From: Mesorhizobium sp. WSM4311
GTDB taxonomy: Bacteria; Pseudomonadota; Alphaproteobacteria; Rhizobiales; Rhizobiaceae
Assembly: GCF_002295115.1 (NCBI RefSeq)
Contig: NZ_NSFV01000009.1
Span: 186,001-250,000 of the forward strand
Reading direction: 5' to 3'
DNA: 64,000 bases
The translations under genes were made by a program, and so were the position numbers. Under the pieces are notes generated by a model, which worked only from the letters and a program-made list of their open reading frames with translations, ran no database searches and had not been told where the DNA came from. Below, piece after piece: positions 1-8,321 of this stretch; the stretch's first letter is position 1, and the number at the start of each line of letters is the position of its first letter.

Positions 1-357
1 TGGTCGATCGTCACCACGCTGAACTACCTGCCGCACGACAATGAAGTGAACATCGTGCTGGCCAAGGCCAAGCACTATCGCGACAACAAGGGCAAGGACA
101 TCGTCAACAAGATGGTGCGCGTCGCCGACATGACGCGCTCGGCCTTCATCAATGGCGATCTGTCGACCGTGATGAGCCCACGTACCGTCATCACCTGGGC
201 CGAGAACGCCGAGATTTTCGGCAATATCGGCATGGCGTTCCGGCTGACCTTCCTCAACAAGTGCGACGAGCTGGAGCGCTCGGTGGTGGCCGAGTTCTAC
301 CAGCGCGCCTTCGGCGAGGATCTGCCCGAGAGCGCCGCCAACGTGGTGCTGGGCTAA
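1..357 (+). CDS. cobS: Cobaltochelatase subunit CobS, C-terminal part (cut by window edge)
   Basis: This is the last 118 codons of CobS, the AAA+ ATPase subunit of the aerobic cobaltochelatase that inserts cobalt into hydrogenobyrinic acid a,c-diamide together with CobT and CobN. The frame is open from base 1, with no start inside the window, to a TAA at 355-357. The visible part is the C-terminal helical lid region and contains a conserved stretch around MSPRTVITWAENA. It lies 11 bp upstream of cobT on the same strand, the usual cobS-cobT order in alphaproteobacteria. The Walker motifs lie outside the window. Confidence 0.93.
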   Translation, partial: WSIVTTLNYLPHDNEVNIVLAKAKHYRDNKGKDIVNKMVRVADMTRSAFINGDLSTVMSPRTVITWAENAEIFGNIGMAFRLTFLNKCDELERSVVAEFYQRAFGEDLPESAANVVLG

Positions 358-368
358 GCAGAGCCTCG

Positions 369-2267
369 ATGGCGGGTCCGGGCGACAACACGCGCAACAA
401 GTCGAAGACGGGGTCTGAAGCCGACAGCTTCAAGCGCGCCGTCACCGTCTGCATGCGCGCCATTGCCGGCGACAAGGACATGGAAGTCGGCTTCGCCAAG
501 GACAGGCCGGCGCTCGCCGGCAGCCGGGCGCGCTTGCCGGAACTTCCGAAGAAGGCATCGAAGACCGATATCGCGATTACCCGCGGCCTCGGCGATTCCA
601 TGGCGCTGAAGCGCGCCTGTCATGATGCGCGCATCCACACCAAGCTGGCGCCGGAAGGCAAGGCGGCGCGCGCCATCTATGACGCGGTCGAGCAGGCCCG
701 TGTCGAGGCGATCGGCAGCCGCGCCATGCAGGGCGTTGCCGACAATATCGGCTCGATGCTGGAGGACAAATACGCCAAGGCCAATCTTGTCGACGTCAAG
801 GACAAGGCCGACGCTCCGATCGAGGAAGCGCTGGCGCTCATGGTGCGCGAGAAGCTGACCGGCCGGGCGGTCCCGAAAAGCGGCGAGCGGCTGGTCGAGC
901 TCTGGCGCCCCTGGGTCGAGGAAAAGGCCAAGGCCGACCTCGACGGCCTGTCGGCCAAGCTCGACGACCAGCAGGCCTTCGCCCGCGTCGTGCGCGAGAT
1001 GCTCGCCTCCATGGAGATGGCCGAGGAACTCGGTGACGACCAGGAGACGGAAGATTCCGAGGACAATGACGACAACCAGCCGCAAGGCGAGGAGCAGAGC
1101 GAGGAGGGCGGGGAAGAGGATTCCGGCTCCGAGCAGTCGCAGTCCGAGGATGCCGAGGCTTCGGCCGATGACGAGCAGTCGTCCGAGACGGAAGCCTCCG
1201 ACGCCACCGCCGACGATCTGTCCGACGACGACGATGCCGACGCCGAAACGCCCGGCGAGGCGCGCCGCAACGACAACCCCTTCACCAATCTGCCGAAGGA
1301 AATCGACTACAAGGTCTACACCGCCGCTTTCGACGAGACGGTCGGCGCCGAAGAGCTTTGCGAAGAGGAAGAGCTCGACCGGCTGCGCGCCTTCCTCGAC
1401 AAGCAGCTGGCCAATCTGTCTGGTGTCGTCGGGCGGCTGGCCAACCGGCTGCAGCGCCGGCTGATGGCGCAGCAGAACCGGTCGTGGGATTTCGACCTGG
1501 AAGAGGGCTATCTCGACCCGGCGCGGCTGGTGCGCGTCGTCATCGACCCGATGCAGCCGCTGTCCTTCAAGCAGGAACGCGACACCAAATTCCGCGACAC
1601 GGTGGTGACGCTGGTGCTCGACAATTCGGGCTCGATGCGCGGCCGGCCGATCACGGTCGCCGCCACCTGCGCCGACATTCTTGCCCGTACGCTGGAACGC
1701 TGCGGCGTTTCGGTCGAGATTCTCGGCTTCACCACGCGGGCGTGGAAGGGCGGGCAGGCGCGCGAGAAGTGGCTGAAGGACGGCAAGCCGCCGAACCCCG
1801 GCCGCCTCAACGATCTGCGCCACATCATCTACAAGTCGGCCGACCATCCGTGGCGGCGGGCACGGCGCAATCTCGGCCTGATGATGCGCGAAGGCCTGCT
1901 CAAGGAAAACATCGACGGCGAGGCGCTGCTGTGGGCGCACAGCCGCCTGATCGCCCGGCCCGAACAGCGCAAGATCCTGATGATGATCTCGGACGGCGCG
2001 CCGGTCGACGATTCGACGCTTTCGGTGAATCCCGGCAATTATCTCGAACGCCATTTGCGCGCCGTCATCGAGCTGATCGAGACGCGCTCGCCGGTGGAAC
2101 TGCTGGCCATCGGCATCGGCCATGACGTCACGCGCTATTATCGGCGCGCCGTCACCATCGTCGATGCCGAGGAACTGGCCGGCGCCATGACCGAGCAACT
2201 GGCCTCGCTGTTTGCCGAGGAAAGCGCGCGCGACACGCGGCGCGGCGGCATGCGGCGTGCCGGATGA
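369..2267 (+). CDS. cobT: Cobaltochelatase subunit CobT
   Basis: CobT, 632 aa, is the usual length for this family and is the second subunit of the aerobic CobNST cobaltochelatase. The N-terminal part is helical. A very acidic Asp/Glu/Ser-rich linker follows at about residues 215-310. The C-terminal half is a von Willebrand A-type domain with a MIDAS motif, DNSGSM, near residue 418, which binds the metal needed to work with the CobS AAA+ ring. I chose the ATG at 369 because it lies 11 bp after the cobS stop and gives the expected length; the open frame reaches further upstream only inside cobS. The stop overlaps the next gene by 4 bp (ATGA). Long open frames on the opposite strand are GC-driven shadows. 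Confidence 0.95.
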   Translation: MAGPGDNTRNKSKTGSEADSFKRAVTVCMRAIAGDKDMEVGFAKDRPALAGSRARLPELPKKASKTDIAITRGLGDSMALKRACHDARIHTKLAPEGKAARAIYDAVEQARVEAIGSRAMQGVADNIGSMLEDKYAKANLVDVKDKADAPIEEALALMVREKLTGRAVPKSGERLVELWRPWVEEKAKADLDGLSAKLDDQQAFARVVREMLASMEMAEELGDDQETEDSEDNDDNQPQGEEQSEEGGEEDSGSEQSQSEDAEASADDEQSSETEASDATADDLSDDDDADAETPGEARRNDNPFTNLPKEIDYKVYTAAFDETVGAEELCEEEELDRLRAFLDKQLANLSGVVGRLANRLQRRLMAQQNRSWDFDLEEGYLDPARLVRVVIDPMQPLSFKQERDTKFRDTVVTLVLDNSGSMRGRPITVAATCADILARTLERCGVSVEILGFTTRAWKGGQAREKWLKDGKPPNPGRLNDLRHIIYKSADHPWRRARRNLGLMMREGLLKENIDGEALLWAHSRLIARPEQRKILMMISDGAPVDDSTLSVNPGNYLERHLRAVIELIETRSPVELLAIGIGHDVTRYYRRAVTIVDAEELAGAMTEQLASLFAEESARDTRRGGMRRAG

Positions 2268-3292
2268 TCCTTTCGCGCGGCGGGTTTCGGCAAACGCTCT
2301 TCGCCGCCATCGCCCTGTTCGCCGGCGTGGCTTCGGCGCCAGCCGGTGCGGTTGGCTCGGCCTCGGTTGAACCCATCGAGGTTTCGTCCCGCCCGATCAC
2401 CGAGTTCCGCATTGGCCGGACCGACAAGCAGTTCGGCTCGCTCGAATTCGTCGGCGGGCTGGAAATGACCTCGAAATCGCGTGATTTCGGCGCGCTGTCG
2501 GCCCTCCGCTTTCTGAAAGCGGGCAGCGATTTCATCGGCGTGGCCGACACCGGCTACTGGTTTTTCGGCACGGTGGCCCGCGATGCCGACAGGCGGCCCG
2601 TGGGCATCCAGAACTTCCGCATGCAGCAGATGGTCGACCAGGGCGGCCAGCCGATCGACGAGAAATGGGAAGTCGACGCCGAAGGCCTTGCGGTCAAGGA
2701 TGGCATCGCCACCGTCGGCTTTGAGCGCAACCACCGCGTCGCCCAGTTCAAGATCGATCCGACTGATATGAAGGCGCCGTACCGGCAGCTGGATTTCCTG
2801 GTGCCGGCGCGCGAGCTGCGCCAGAATCGCGGCTTCGAGACCGTTACCCATGCCAATGCCAACGGCCAGCATCAGGGCGGTCTGGTCGTGGTGTCAGAGA
2901 AAAGCCTCGACAGAGCCGGCAACATCTACGCCGCCATCATCGAAGGGCCGCACAAGGGCGTCTTCACCGTCAAGCGCAACGGCGACTTCGACATCACCGA
3001 CGGCGCCTTCCTGCCGGACGGCGACCTTTTGCTGCTGGAGCGCAGTTTCACCATGGCGGGCGGGCTCAAGATGCGGCTGCGGCGCATCCATGGCGAGAGT
3101 GTCGAGAAGGGCGCCGTCGCCGACGGACCCGTGCTGCTGGACGCCGACATGGGCTACCAGATCGACAATATGGAAGGTCTCGACGTCTGGACGCGCGATG
3201 ACGGCGCGGTGATGGTGTCGCTGATCTCCGACGACAACCACTCGATCCTGCAGCGCAACCTCTACCTGGAATTCGTCCTGCACCAGGACTGA
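2264..3292 (+). CDS. Secreted esterase-like activity of phytase family protein
   Basis: A 342-aa protein with an N-terminal Arg-rich stretch and a hydrophobic segment (about residues 11-29) ending in an Ala-rich cleavage region, which indicates export to the periplasm. The mature part resembles the esterase-like activity of phytase family (Pfam Phytase-like): a beta-propeller-like chain with blocks such as DTGYWFFG and SDDNHSILQRN near the C-terminus. Substrate specificity cannot be read from the sequence. The ATG at 2264 overlaps the cobT stop, so translation is probably coupled. This family often follows cobT in rhizobia, although no role in cobalamin synthesis is evident. Confidence 0.8.
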   Translation: MILSRGGFRQTLFAAIALFAGVASAPAGAVGSASVEPIEVSSRPITEFRIGRTDKQFGSLEFVGGLEMTSKSRDFGALSALRFLKAGSDFIGVADTGYWFFGTVARDADRRPVGIQNFRMQQMVDQGGQPIDEKWEVDAEGLAVKDGIATVGFERNHRVAQFKIDPTDMKAPYRQLDFLVPARELRQNRGFETVTHANANGQHQGGLVVVSEKSLDRAGNIYAAIIEGPHKGVFTVKRNGDFDITDGAFLPDGDLLLLERSFTMAGGLKMRLRRIHGESVEKGAVADGPVLLDADMGYQIDNMEGLDVWTRDDGAVMVSLISDDNHSILQRNLYLEFVLHQD

Positions 3293-3359
3293 GAAGCGGT
3301 CCAACTGCCAAGCTGAAGCGTTTTCAACGGCGGGTTCGGTTTGGGCGGGTTCGATCTGG

Positions 3360-4046
3360 TCAGGCGCCTTCCCGGGAGCCGTTGGTGGCGATCCAGATGA
3401 CGTGGCGCGCGCCGCGCTTGCCGTTGGCGCGCGTGTTGACCTCCTCCACGGCAAAGCCTGCCTGCTTCAGCCGCCGCGTGAAGCCGCTGTCAGGTCCTTG
3501 CGACCACACCGCCAGCACGCCGCCCGGCTTGAGGGCAGTGCGTGCGGCGCCGAGGCCCGCGAGGCTGTAGAGCGCGTCGTTGCCCTTGTGGACGATGCCT
3601 TCGGGGCCGTTGTCGACGTCGAGCAGGATGGCGTCCCAGGTCGCGGACCCAGACCGGATCAATTGCCCGACATCGGTCTCATGGATGGCGACGCGGGGGT
3701 CGTCGAGACAGCCGCCAAACACCTCCGCCATCGGGTCGCGTGCCCAGGCGACGACCGCCGGCACCAGTTCCGCGACAACGATGCCGGCGTCCTTGCCGAG
3801 TTCGGCCAGAGCGGCGCGCAATGTAAAACCCATGCCGAGGCCGCCGATCAGGATCCTCGGCTGGCGATGGCCCGCAATCCTTTGGCAAGACAGTTTCGCC
3901 AGCATTTGCTCGGAGCCGCTGAGGCGGCTGTTCATCAGCTCGTTGGTGCCGAGCATGATCGAGAACTCGCTGCCGCGCCGCTTGAGGCGAAGTTCCTGGG
4001 CACCATCCCCGGTCTTTGCCGAATCGAGGTGAACCCAGGGGATCAT
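3360..4046 (-). CDS. Spermidine synthase-like SAM-dependent methyltransferase
   Basis: A 228-aa class I Rossmann-fold protein. Motif I is visible as GGLGMGFTLRAAL near residue 70, followed by an acidic strand end (VVAELVPAVVAWARD) and a DAILLDVDNGP block typical of the spermidine-synthase-like family. It lacks the N-terminal beta domain of true spermidine synthases, so it is probably a methyltransferase of unknown substrate and not an aminopropyltransferase. It begins 3 bp downstream of yhhQ on the same strand, suggesting co-transcription from the yhhQ leader. No link to queuosine is implied beyond the shared operon. Confidence 0.75.
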   Translation of the reverse strand: MIPWVHLDSAKTGDGAQELRLKRRGSEFSIMLGTNELMNSRLSGSEQMLAKLSCQRIAGHRQPRILIGGLGMGFTLRAALAELGKDAGIVVAELVPAVVAWARDPMAEVFGGCLDDPRVAIHETDVGQLIRSGSATWDAILLDVDNGPEGIVHKGNDALYSLAGLGAARTALKPGGVLAVWSQGPDSGFTRRLKQAGFAVEEVNTRANGKRGARHVIWIATNGSREGA

Positions 4047-4049
4047 GGT

Positions 4050-4730
4050 TTAGACGGCCAGCGCCGGCTGGCTCCAGCGAGCGGCGAGCAGCCGGTAGGG
4101 GATGAGCGCGACCACCGCGATGATCAGCTTCACCGAGAGATCGCCCAGCGCCCAGGAAACCCAGCGCATGGCCTCGACGTGGAAGACGCCCATCAGCGGC
4201 GCCGTCTCGAGCGCGAAACTGTCGTTCGGGCCCGCAAAAGCGAAAGCGGCCGAGAAAGCGACGGTGAAGAACACCATGGTGTCGAAGACCGACCCGACCA
4301 GTGTGCCGACGATCGGCGCGCGCCACCAGCTCTGCCGGCGCAGCCGGTTGAACACGGTGACGTCGAGCAGTTGCGCGGACAGGAACGCCGCGCCTGAAGC
4401 GGCTGCGATGCGCACCAGCCGGGCGGCCGCGGTCTCGAATTCGATCAGGCCATGGCGAAACAGGAAGGGCGGGACAAGGATCGAGCAGACCACCGCCGTC
4501 ATGAAGCCGACGAAGACTATGCGGCGCGCCACGGCAGGGCCATAGCGGCGGTTGGCGAGGTCGGTGACCAAGAAGGAAAAGGGATAGGTGAAAGCCCCCC
4601 AGGTCAAAAGGTCGGCCAGCGACAGGCCGCCGATCTGGCCCTGCATCGGGAACTGCACGAGAATGTTCGATGCCACGACGACAAGCGCCATGGCGGCCAC
4701 GAAGGGCAGATATCGCGAGAGGGAAGTCAT
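4050..4730 (-). CDS. yhhQ: Queuosine precursor transporter YhhQ (VUT family)
   Basis: A 226-aa inner-membrane protein with about six hydrophobic helices, matching the YhhQ/VUT (COG1738) family that imports the queuosine precursors preQ0 or preQ1. Family-like features are the TFPFSFLVTDL-type segment (here TYPFSFLVTDLANRRYG, about residues 48-65) and the NRLRR loop. The ATG at 4730 lies directly behind an A-rich tail and a small pseudoknot-like stem-loop that looks like a preQ1-I riboswitch, which agrees with the assignment. The spermidine-synthase-like gene follows 3 bp later. The window also encodes GluQRS, which modifies queuosine in tRNA-Asp. Confidence 0.88.
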   Translation of the reverse strand: MTSLSRYLPFVAAMALVVVASNILVQFPMQGQIGGLSLADLLTWGAFTYPFSFLVTDLANRRYGPAVARRIVFVGFMTAVVCSILVPPFLFRHGLIEFETAAARLVRIAAASGAAFLSAQLLDVTVFNRLRRQSWWRAPIVGTLVGSVFDTMVFFTVAFSAAFAFAGPNDSFALETAPLMGVFHVEAMRWVSWALGDLSVKLIIAVVALIPYRLLAARWSQPALAV

Positions 4731-4760
4731 TTTTTTATCCTGGGTAATGGAACCAGAGGA
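4728..4760 (-). promoter_or_regulatory. Candidate preQ1-I riboswitch overlapping the yhhQ start codon
   Basis: Read on the minus strand, UCUGG can pair with CCAGG to form P1. The loop begins UUC and then CAU, followed by ACCC, in which the first C would be the ligand-contacting base. The tail is AU plus six A. These blocks align one for one with the Bacillus subtilis preQ1-I aptamer (GGUUC, ACCC, AUAAAAAA). Where that aptamer pairs loop UAG with tail CUA, this one would pair loop CAU with AUG, the yhhQ start codon itself. The P1 3' strand also contains the AGGA ribosome-binding site. Ligand binding would therefore hide both translation signals. Assignment rests on my alignment by eye. Confidence 0.7.
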
Positions 4761-4883
4761 GCATCATGCCCATCGGGCGCTGCTCGCTTCGTAGTCGAGC
4801 ACCGGATTGTCGAACCTTGCGGATCCATCCGATGCTCAAGGCCAACAAAGTTGGCCCGGGCGGTCCCCCGCCTTTATACGATG

Positions 4884-5180
4884 TCAGGCAGCGACCTGTT
4901 CGGCCAGCTTCTTGGCAATCTGCTTCTTCAGCAGGCGCGCGCGCTGCGACAGCTCCTTGACGTCGGCCTTGGCCAGGAAGGCGTCGAGGCCGCCGCGATG
5001 TTCGACCGAACGCAGCGCGTTGGCCGAAATGCGCAGGCGCACATTCTGGTTCAGCGCTTCCGAGATCAGCGTCACATTGACGAGATTCGGCAGGAAGCGA
5101 CGCTTGGTCTTGTTGTTGGCGTGGCTCACATTGTTGCCGGTCTGGACTGCCTTGGCAGTGAGTTCGCAGGTGCGGGACAT
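4884..5180 (-). CDS. rpmB: 50S ribosomal protein L28
   Basis: A 98-aa basic protein matching bacterial L28 in length and sequence. The start MSRTCELTAK, the block NVSHANNKTKRRFLPN and the C-terminal helix are all typical. The upstream frame is open to 5339, but only the ATG at 5180 gives an L28 N-terminus; AAGG lies about 9 bp upstream of it. The gene is transcribed toward yhhQ. Two compact GC-rich hairpins follow the stop codon at about 4847-4875 and may end or stabilise the transcript, though no clear U-tract follows them. Confidence 0.97.
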   Translation of the reverse strand: MSRTCELTAKAVQTGNNVSHANNKTKRRFLPNLVNVTLISEALNQNVRLRISANALRSVEHRGGLDAFLAKADVKELSQRARLLKKQIAKKLAEQVAA

Positions 5181-5439
5181 AATTCTAACCTTCAATTCTC
5201 TCGGGACCTGCCAAACCTTTGTGCCCACGCCGGGTGGCGCGCGGTTCTGGTCAGGCGGCCTTATGGAAAAAGTTGGCGTTCCATAGTTGCATTTCACCGG
5301 GGCGTCAAGCTCCGGCTTCGCCACGGAAGCGCCCGGCATTTCATATTAAGGCCGGATTTCATCCTATAAGCGGTCTCATAGGGACACGCCAGACCGGAGT
5401 CGCCCGCCTCCGGCCGAAAATCAAGGATCCGATCCCGTC

Positions 5440-6228
5440 ATGCTTCGTTTGTCTCACGCGCTTGTTGCCGTGCTCGCCGTCGCCTTGCCGTCCGCCGCGT
5501 CGGCTGCCTCGCCGCAGTCGTTCAAGGGTGAGTACACGGTGTCATTCCTTGGTCTCTCGATCGCGAAATCGACCTTCTCCAGCCATTACGAGAACGGCGC
5601 CTACGCGATCGAAGGTAGCGTGACCGCTGCGGGCCTCGCCAAATTATTCGACGACACGCGCGGCACGGTCTCGTCGAAGGGCACGATTTCCGGCAAGAAA
5701 ATGGTGCCCCAGGCGTTCCGTGCCGATTATACCTCCGGCAAGAAGGTGTCGGCGATCGACATTCGCTTTGCCAACGGCGCCGTCACCTCGACGCAGGTCA
5801 TCCCGGCGCCTGGCAAGCGCGATCCCAACGACTGGGTGCCGATCGGCGCCGGCGACCTGGCATCGGTACTCGATCCGATGGCCGCCACCGTCATCCAGGC
5901 CGACAGCCTCGACCAGGTCTGCGGCCGCACGGTCAAGTTCTATGATGGCGAGATGCGCGCCGACCTGACGCTGACCTATGATTCGAAAGGCACCATCTCG
6001 GTGCCGGGCTACAAGGGCGACACCATCACCTGCCGGATGGGTTTCGAGCCGGTGGCCGGCTATCGCAAGGGCCGCAAGGCGCTGAACTATCTCAGGAACA
6101 AAAGCCGGATGATGGTGACGTTTGCACCGCTCGGCCAAACCGGCGTATATGCGCCGATCCACGCTACGGTAGGGACCCAGATCGGTCCGCTGACCATAAG
6201 CGCGAGACGGTTCGAAGCAGTCGAGTAA
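5440..6228 (+). CDS. DUF3108 domain-containing exported protein
   Basis: A 262-aa protein with a clear Sec signal peptide (residues about 1-22, hydrophobic core followed by ASAAS). The mature region is beta-rich and matches DUF3108: it starts with YTVSFLGLSIAKSTF and contains the GPLTISARRFE end common in this family. The function of DUF3108 is unknown; a periplasmic or envelope location is inferred from the signal. It is divergent from rpmB across a 259-bp gap that must hold both promoters; I recognised no specific operator there. Confidence 0.8.
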   Translation: MLRLSHALVAVLAVALPSAASAASPQSFKGEYTVSFLGLSIAKSTFSSHYENGAYAIEGSVTAAGLAKLFDDTRGTVSSKGTISGKKMVPQAFRADYTSGKKVSAIDIRFANGAVTSTQVIPAPGKRDPNDWVPIGAGDLASVLDPMAATVIQADSLDQVCGRTVKFYDGEMRADLTLTYDSKGTISVPGYKGDTITCRMGFEPVAGYRKGRKALNYLRNKSRMMVTFAPLGQTGVYAPIHATVGTQIGPLTISARRFEAVE

Positions 6229-6310
6229 TCTTACGCAATTTCGGGACGACCACCGCCACGCGGTTTCCCGAGATTGTGGTGGGCGCCTCGGTGCGCCGTC
6301 GGGGGCAGGA

Positions 6311-7222
6311 ATGGGGCGCGCAACACTGATCGGTTTTTCAGCGGTCGCCATGTGGGCGCTTCTGGCGCTGCTCACCGATGCGTCCGGCAAGGTGCCGCCG
6401 TTCCTTTTGTCGGCGCTCACCTTCTCGATCGGCACCGGCGTCGGCCTTGTCGCGCGGTTGTTCATGCCGGCCGCCGAGAGCCAGAAAATACCGCCGCAGG
6501 TCTGGCTGATCGGTATTGCCGGCCTGTTCGGCTACCACTTTTTCTATTTCACAGCGCTACGCAACGCGCCGGCGGTGGAGGCGAGCCTGATCGCCTATCT
6601 GTGGCCGCTGCTGATCGTGCTCGGCTCCGCCCTTATGCCGGGCGAAAAGCTGGCGTGGAACCATGTCGTCGGCGCGTTGCTCGGCCTGGCCGGCACCGTG
6701 CTGATCGTCACCAAGGGCGGCGGGCTGGCCTTCGATGCGCGCTACGCCTTCGGTTACGCCATGGCGGCCGTCTGCGCCCTGCTCTGGTCGTCCTATTCGC
6801 TTTTGTCACGGCGCTTTCCCTCGGTGCCGACCAGCATCGTCACCTGGTTCTGCGCGGCGACCGCCGTGCTGTCGCTCGTCTGCCATCTGGCGCTGGAACA
6901 AACCGTTCTGCCAAATGGCGCGGGCCAGTGGCTGGCCGTGCTCGGACTTGGCCTGATGCCGGTGGGTGCGGCCTTCTATGCCTGGGACATCGGCGTCAAG
7001 CGCGGCAACATTCAGGTGCTGGGCGCGGCAAGCTACTTGGCGCCGTTGCTCTCGACGCTGGTGCTGATTGCGGCCGGCGTTGCCGAGCCGTCGCTGCGTA
7101 TCCTCGCCGCCTGCGTGCTCATCACCGGTGGCGCGGCCCTGGCGGCGAAGTCGCTGTTCCTGCGCAAGCCGGCCCAGGCCGAGAGCCAAGCCAAGGCATC
7201 CGAAAGCGGAGCCGCGGCATGA
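6311..7222 (+). CDS. EamA-type DMT transporter (YddG-like)
   Basis: A 303-aa membrane protein with about ten hydrophobic helices in two EamA repeats (about residues 5-135 and 150-285), the drug/metabolite transporter fold. The sequence resembles the YddG subgroup, which exports aromatic amino acids, but substrate is an inference. The ATG at 6311 follows a GGGGCAGGA ribosome-binding region. The stop overlaps the next start (ATGA), so the YhhN gene is probably translated by coupling. Confidence 0.82.
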   Translation: MGRATLIGFSAVAMWALLALLTDASGKVPPFLLSALTFSIGTGVGLVARLFMPAAESQKIPPQVWLIGIAGLFGYHFFYFTALRNAPAVEASLIAYLWPLLIVLGSALMPGEKLAWNHVVGALLGLAGTVLIVTKGGGLAFDARYAFGYAMAAVCALLWSSYSLLSRRFPSVPTSIVTWFCAATAVLSLVCHLALEQTVLPNGAGQWLAVLGLGLMPVGAAFYAWDIGVKRGNIQVLGAASYLAPLLSTLVLIAAGVAEPSLRILAACVLITGGAALAAKSLFLRKPAQAESQAKASESGAAA

Positions 7223-7893
7223 CGATGCCGTTTGCCGGCGGCATCGACGCCAATGCCAATGCGACGCTGATCTTCTCGCTGGTGGCGGCGGTGATCTATG
7301 CCTTCACGCTGGGCATGCCGCCGAGCCTCGCCCGCTCCGCGGCCAAGACGCTCGCGGTCGCGATGCTTGCCGTGCTTTCGGCGCTGCAAGGCGGCCCGCT
7401 GCTGCTGGTCGCGGCCCTTGCGCTCAGCGCGGCGGGCGACGCGTTCTTGTCGCGCGACGGCGAAAAGGCGTTTCTCGGTGGGCTCGCCAGCTTCCTTGTC
7501 GCCCACATCGTCTACATCGCGCTGTTCCTGCGCAGCGGCGGCGGGTTGGGACTGCTTGGGGCCGAGCCCTGGCGCGGGGCGATCGCGCTGGCACTGGCGG
7601 TGTTCGTCATCGTCATGCTGGCCGCGCTCTGGCGCCGTGTCGGCCCCGGCCTGCGCGTGCCGATCGCCATCTATGTCGTGGCGATCCTGGCGATGGGCAT
7701 GGCGGCGCTGACCACCAACAGCGCCTGGGTCATCGGCGGCGCGGTGCTGTTCATGGCATCGGACGGTCTGCTGGCCACCGAGAAATTTCTGGTGGCGGCC
7801 ATCTCGCCGCATCGCGCCTGGATGCGTTTGGCCGTCTGGGTGCTGTACTACGCAGCCCAGCTTGGGATTACGCTGGGGTTCCTGCTGGGTTAG
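7219..7893 (+). CDS. YhhN family protein (lysoplasmalogenase-like)
   Basis: A 224-aa integral membrane protein with seven to eight predicted helices, matching the YhhN/TMEM86 family. Animal members hydrolyse the vinyl ether of lysoplasmalogens; activity in this bacterium is not shown. Family-like blocks include the SAAGDAFLS motif near residue 72 and VLYYAAQLGI at the C-terminus. The ATG at 7219 overlaps the stop of the preceding EamA gene by 4 bp. The frame is open much further upstream inside that gene, which is not coding. The 3' end overlaps the convergent DUF985 gene by 26 bp. Confidence 0.8.
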   Translation: MTMPFAGGIDANANATLIFSLVAAVIYAFTLGMPPSLARSAAKTLAVAMLAVLSALQGGPLLLVAALALSAAGDAFLSRDGEKAFLGGLASFLVAHIVYIALFLRSGGGLGLLGAEPWRGAIALALAVFVIVMLAALWRRVGPGLRVPIAIYVVAILAMGMAALTTNSAWVIGGAVLFMASDGLLATEKFLVAAISPHRAWMRLAVWVLYYAAQLGITLGFLLG

Positions 7894-8308
7894 GATTCCA
7901 GCCCGGCTCGGCCAGTTCGAAGGCGGCGAAATCAAAGCCCGGCGCGACCGTACAGCCGACCAGCGTCCATTCGCCCAGGCTGCGCGCCGACTGCCACCAG
8001 CCCGCCGGCACGACGATCTGCGGCCGTTCGCCGGCCGCGAGGCCGATGCCGAGCACCTGCTCAATGACGGCAGCGCCTTCTTGCCACATCGACAGCGCCA
8101 GCGGCGCGCCGGCATGGAAATGCCAGACCTCGGCTGCGTCCTTGACCCGGTGCCAGGCGGAAAGCTGGTGCTGTTCCAGCAGGAAATAGATGGCGGTCGA
8201 ATGGCCGCGCGCTCCGCCGGCCTCGTCACGAAAGGTTTCCGCGTACCAGCCGCCTTCCGGATGCGGCTTCAGTCCGAGGGTGGCGATGATTTCTGCTGCG
8301 CTGGTCAT
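7868..8308 (-). CDS. DUF985 cupin family protein
   Basis: A 146-aa single-domain cupin. The N-terminal LKPHPEGGWYAETFRD and the core block WHRVKDAAEVWHFHAGAP are typical of DUF985, whose members form a small beta-barrel related to epimerase and germin-type cupins. The ligand and reaction are unknown. It lies 13 bp downstream of gloB on the same strand, suggesting one transcript. The 3' end overlaps the YhhN gene tail by 26 bp. Confidence 0.85.
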   Translation of the reverse strand: MTSAAEIIATLGLKPHPEGGWYAETFRDEAGGARGHSTAIYFLLEQHQLSAWHRVKDAAEVWHFHAGAPLALSMWQEGAAVIEQVLGIGLAAGERPQIVVPAGWWQSARSLGEWTLVGCTVAPGFDFAAFELAEPGWNPNPAGTPA

Positions 8309-8321
8309 CGGTCGGAGCTGC

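Noticed and set aside
354..2198. 614-codon open frame opposite cobT
   Set aside because: It is antisense to a complete, motif-bearing CobT gene, and high third-position GC creates long reverse open frames. Its protein is rich in Arg, His and Asp and has no recognisable domain.
4847..4875. Intrinsic terminator for rpmB
   Set aside because: Two neat hairpins (GGCGG/CCGCC and GGCCAA/TTGGCC) follow rpmB, but neither is followed by a U-tract.
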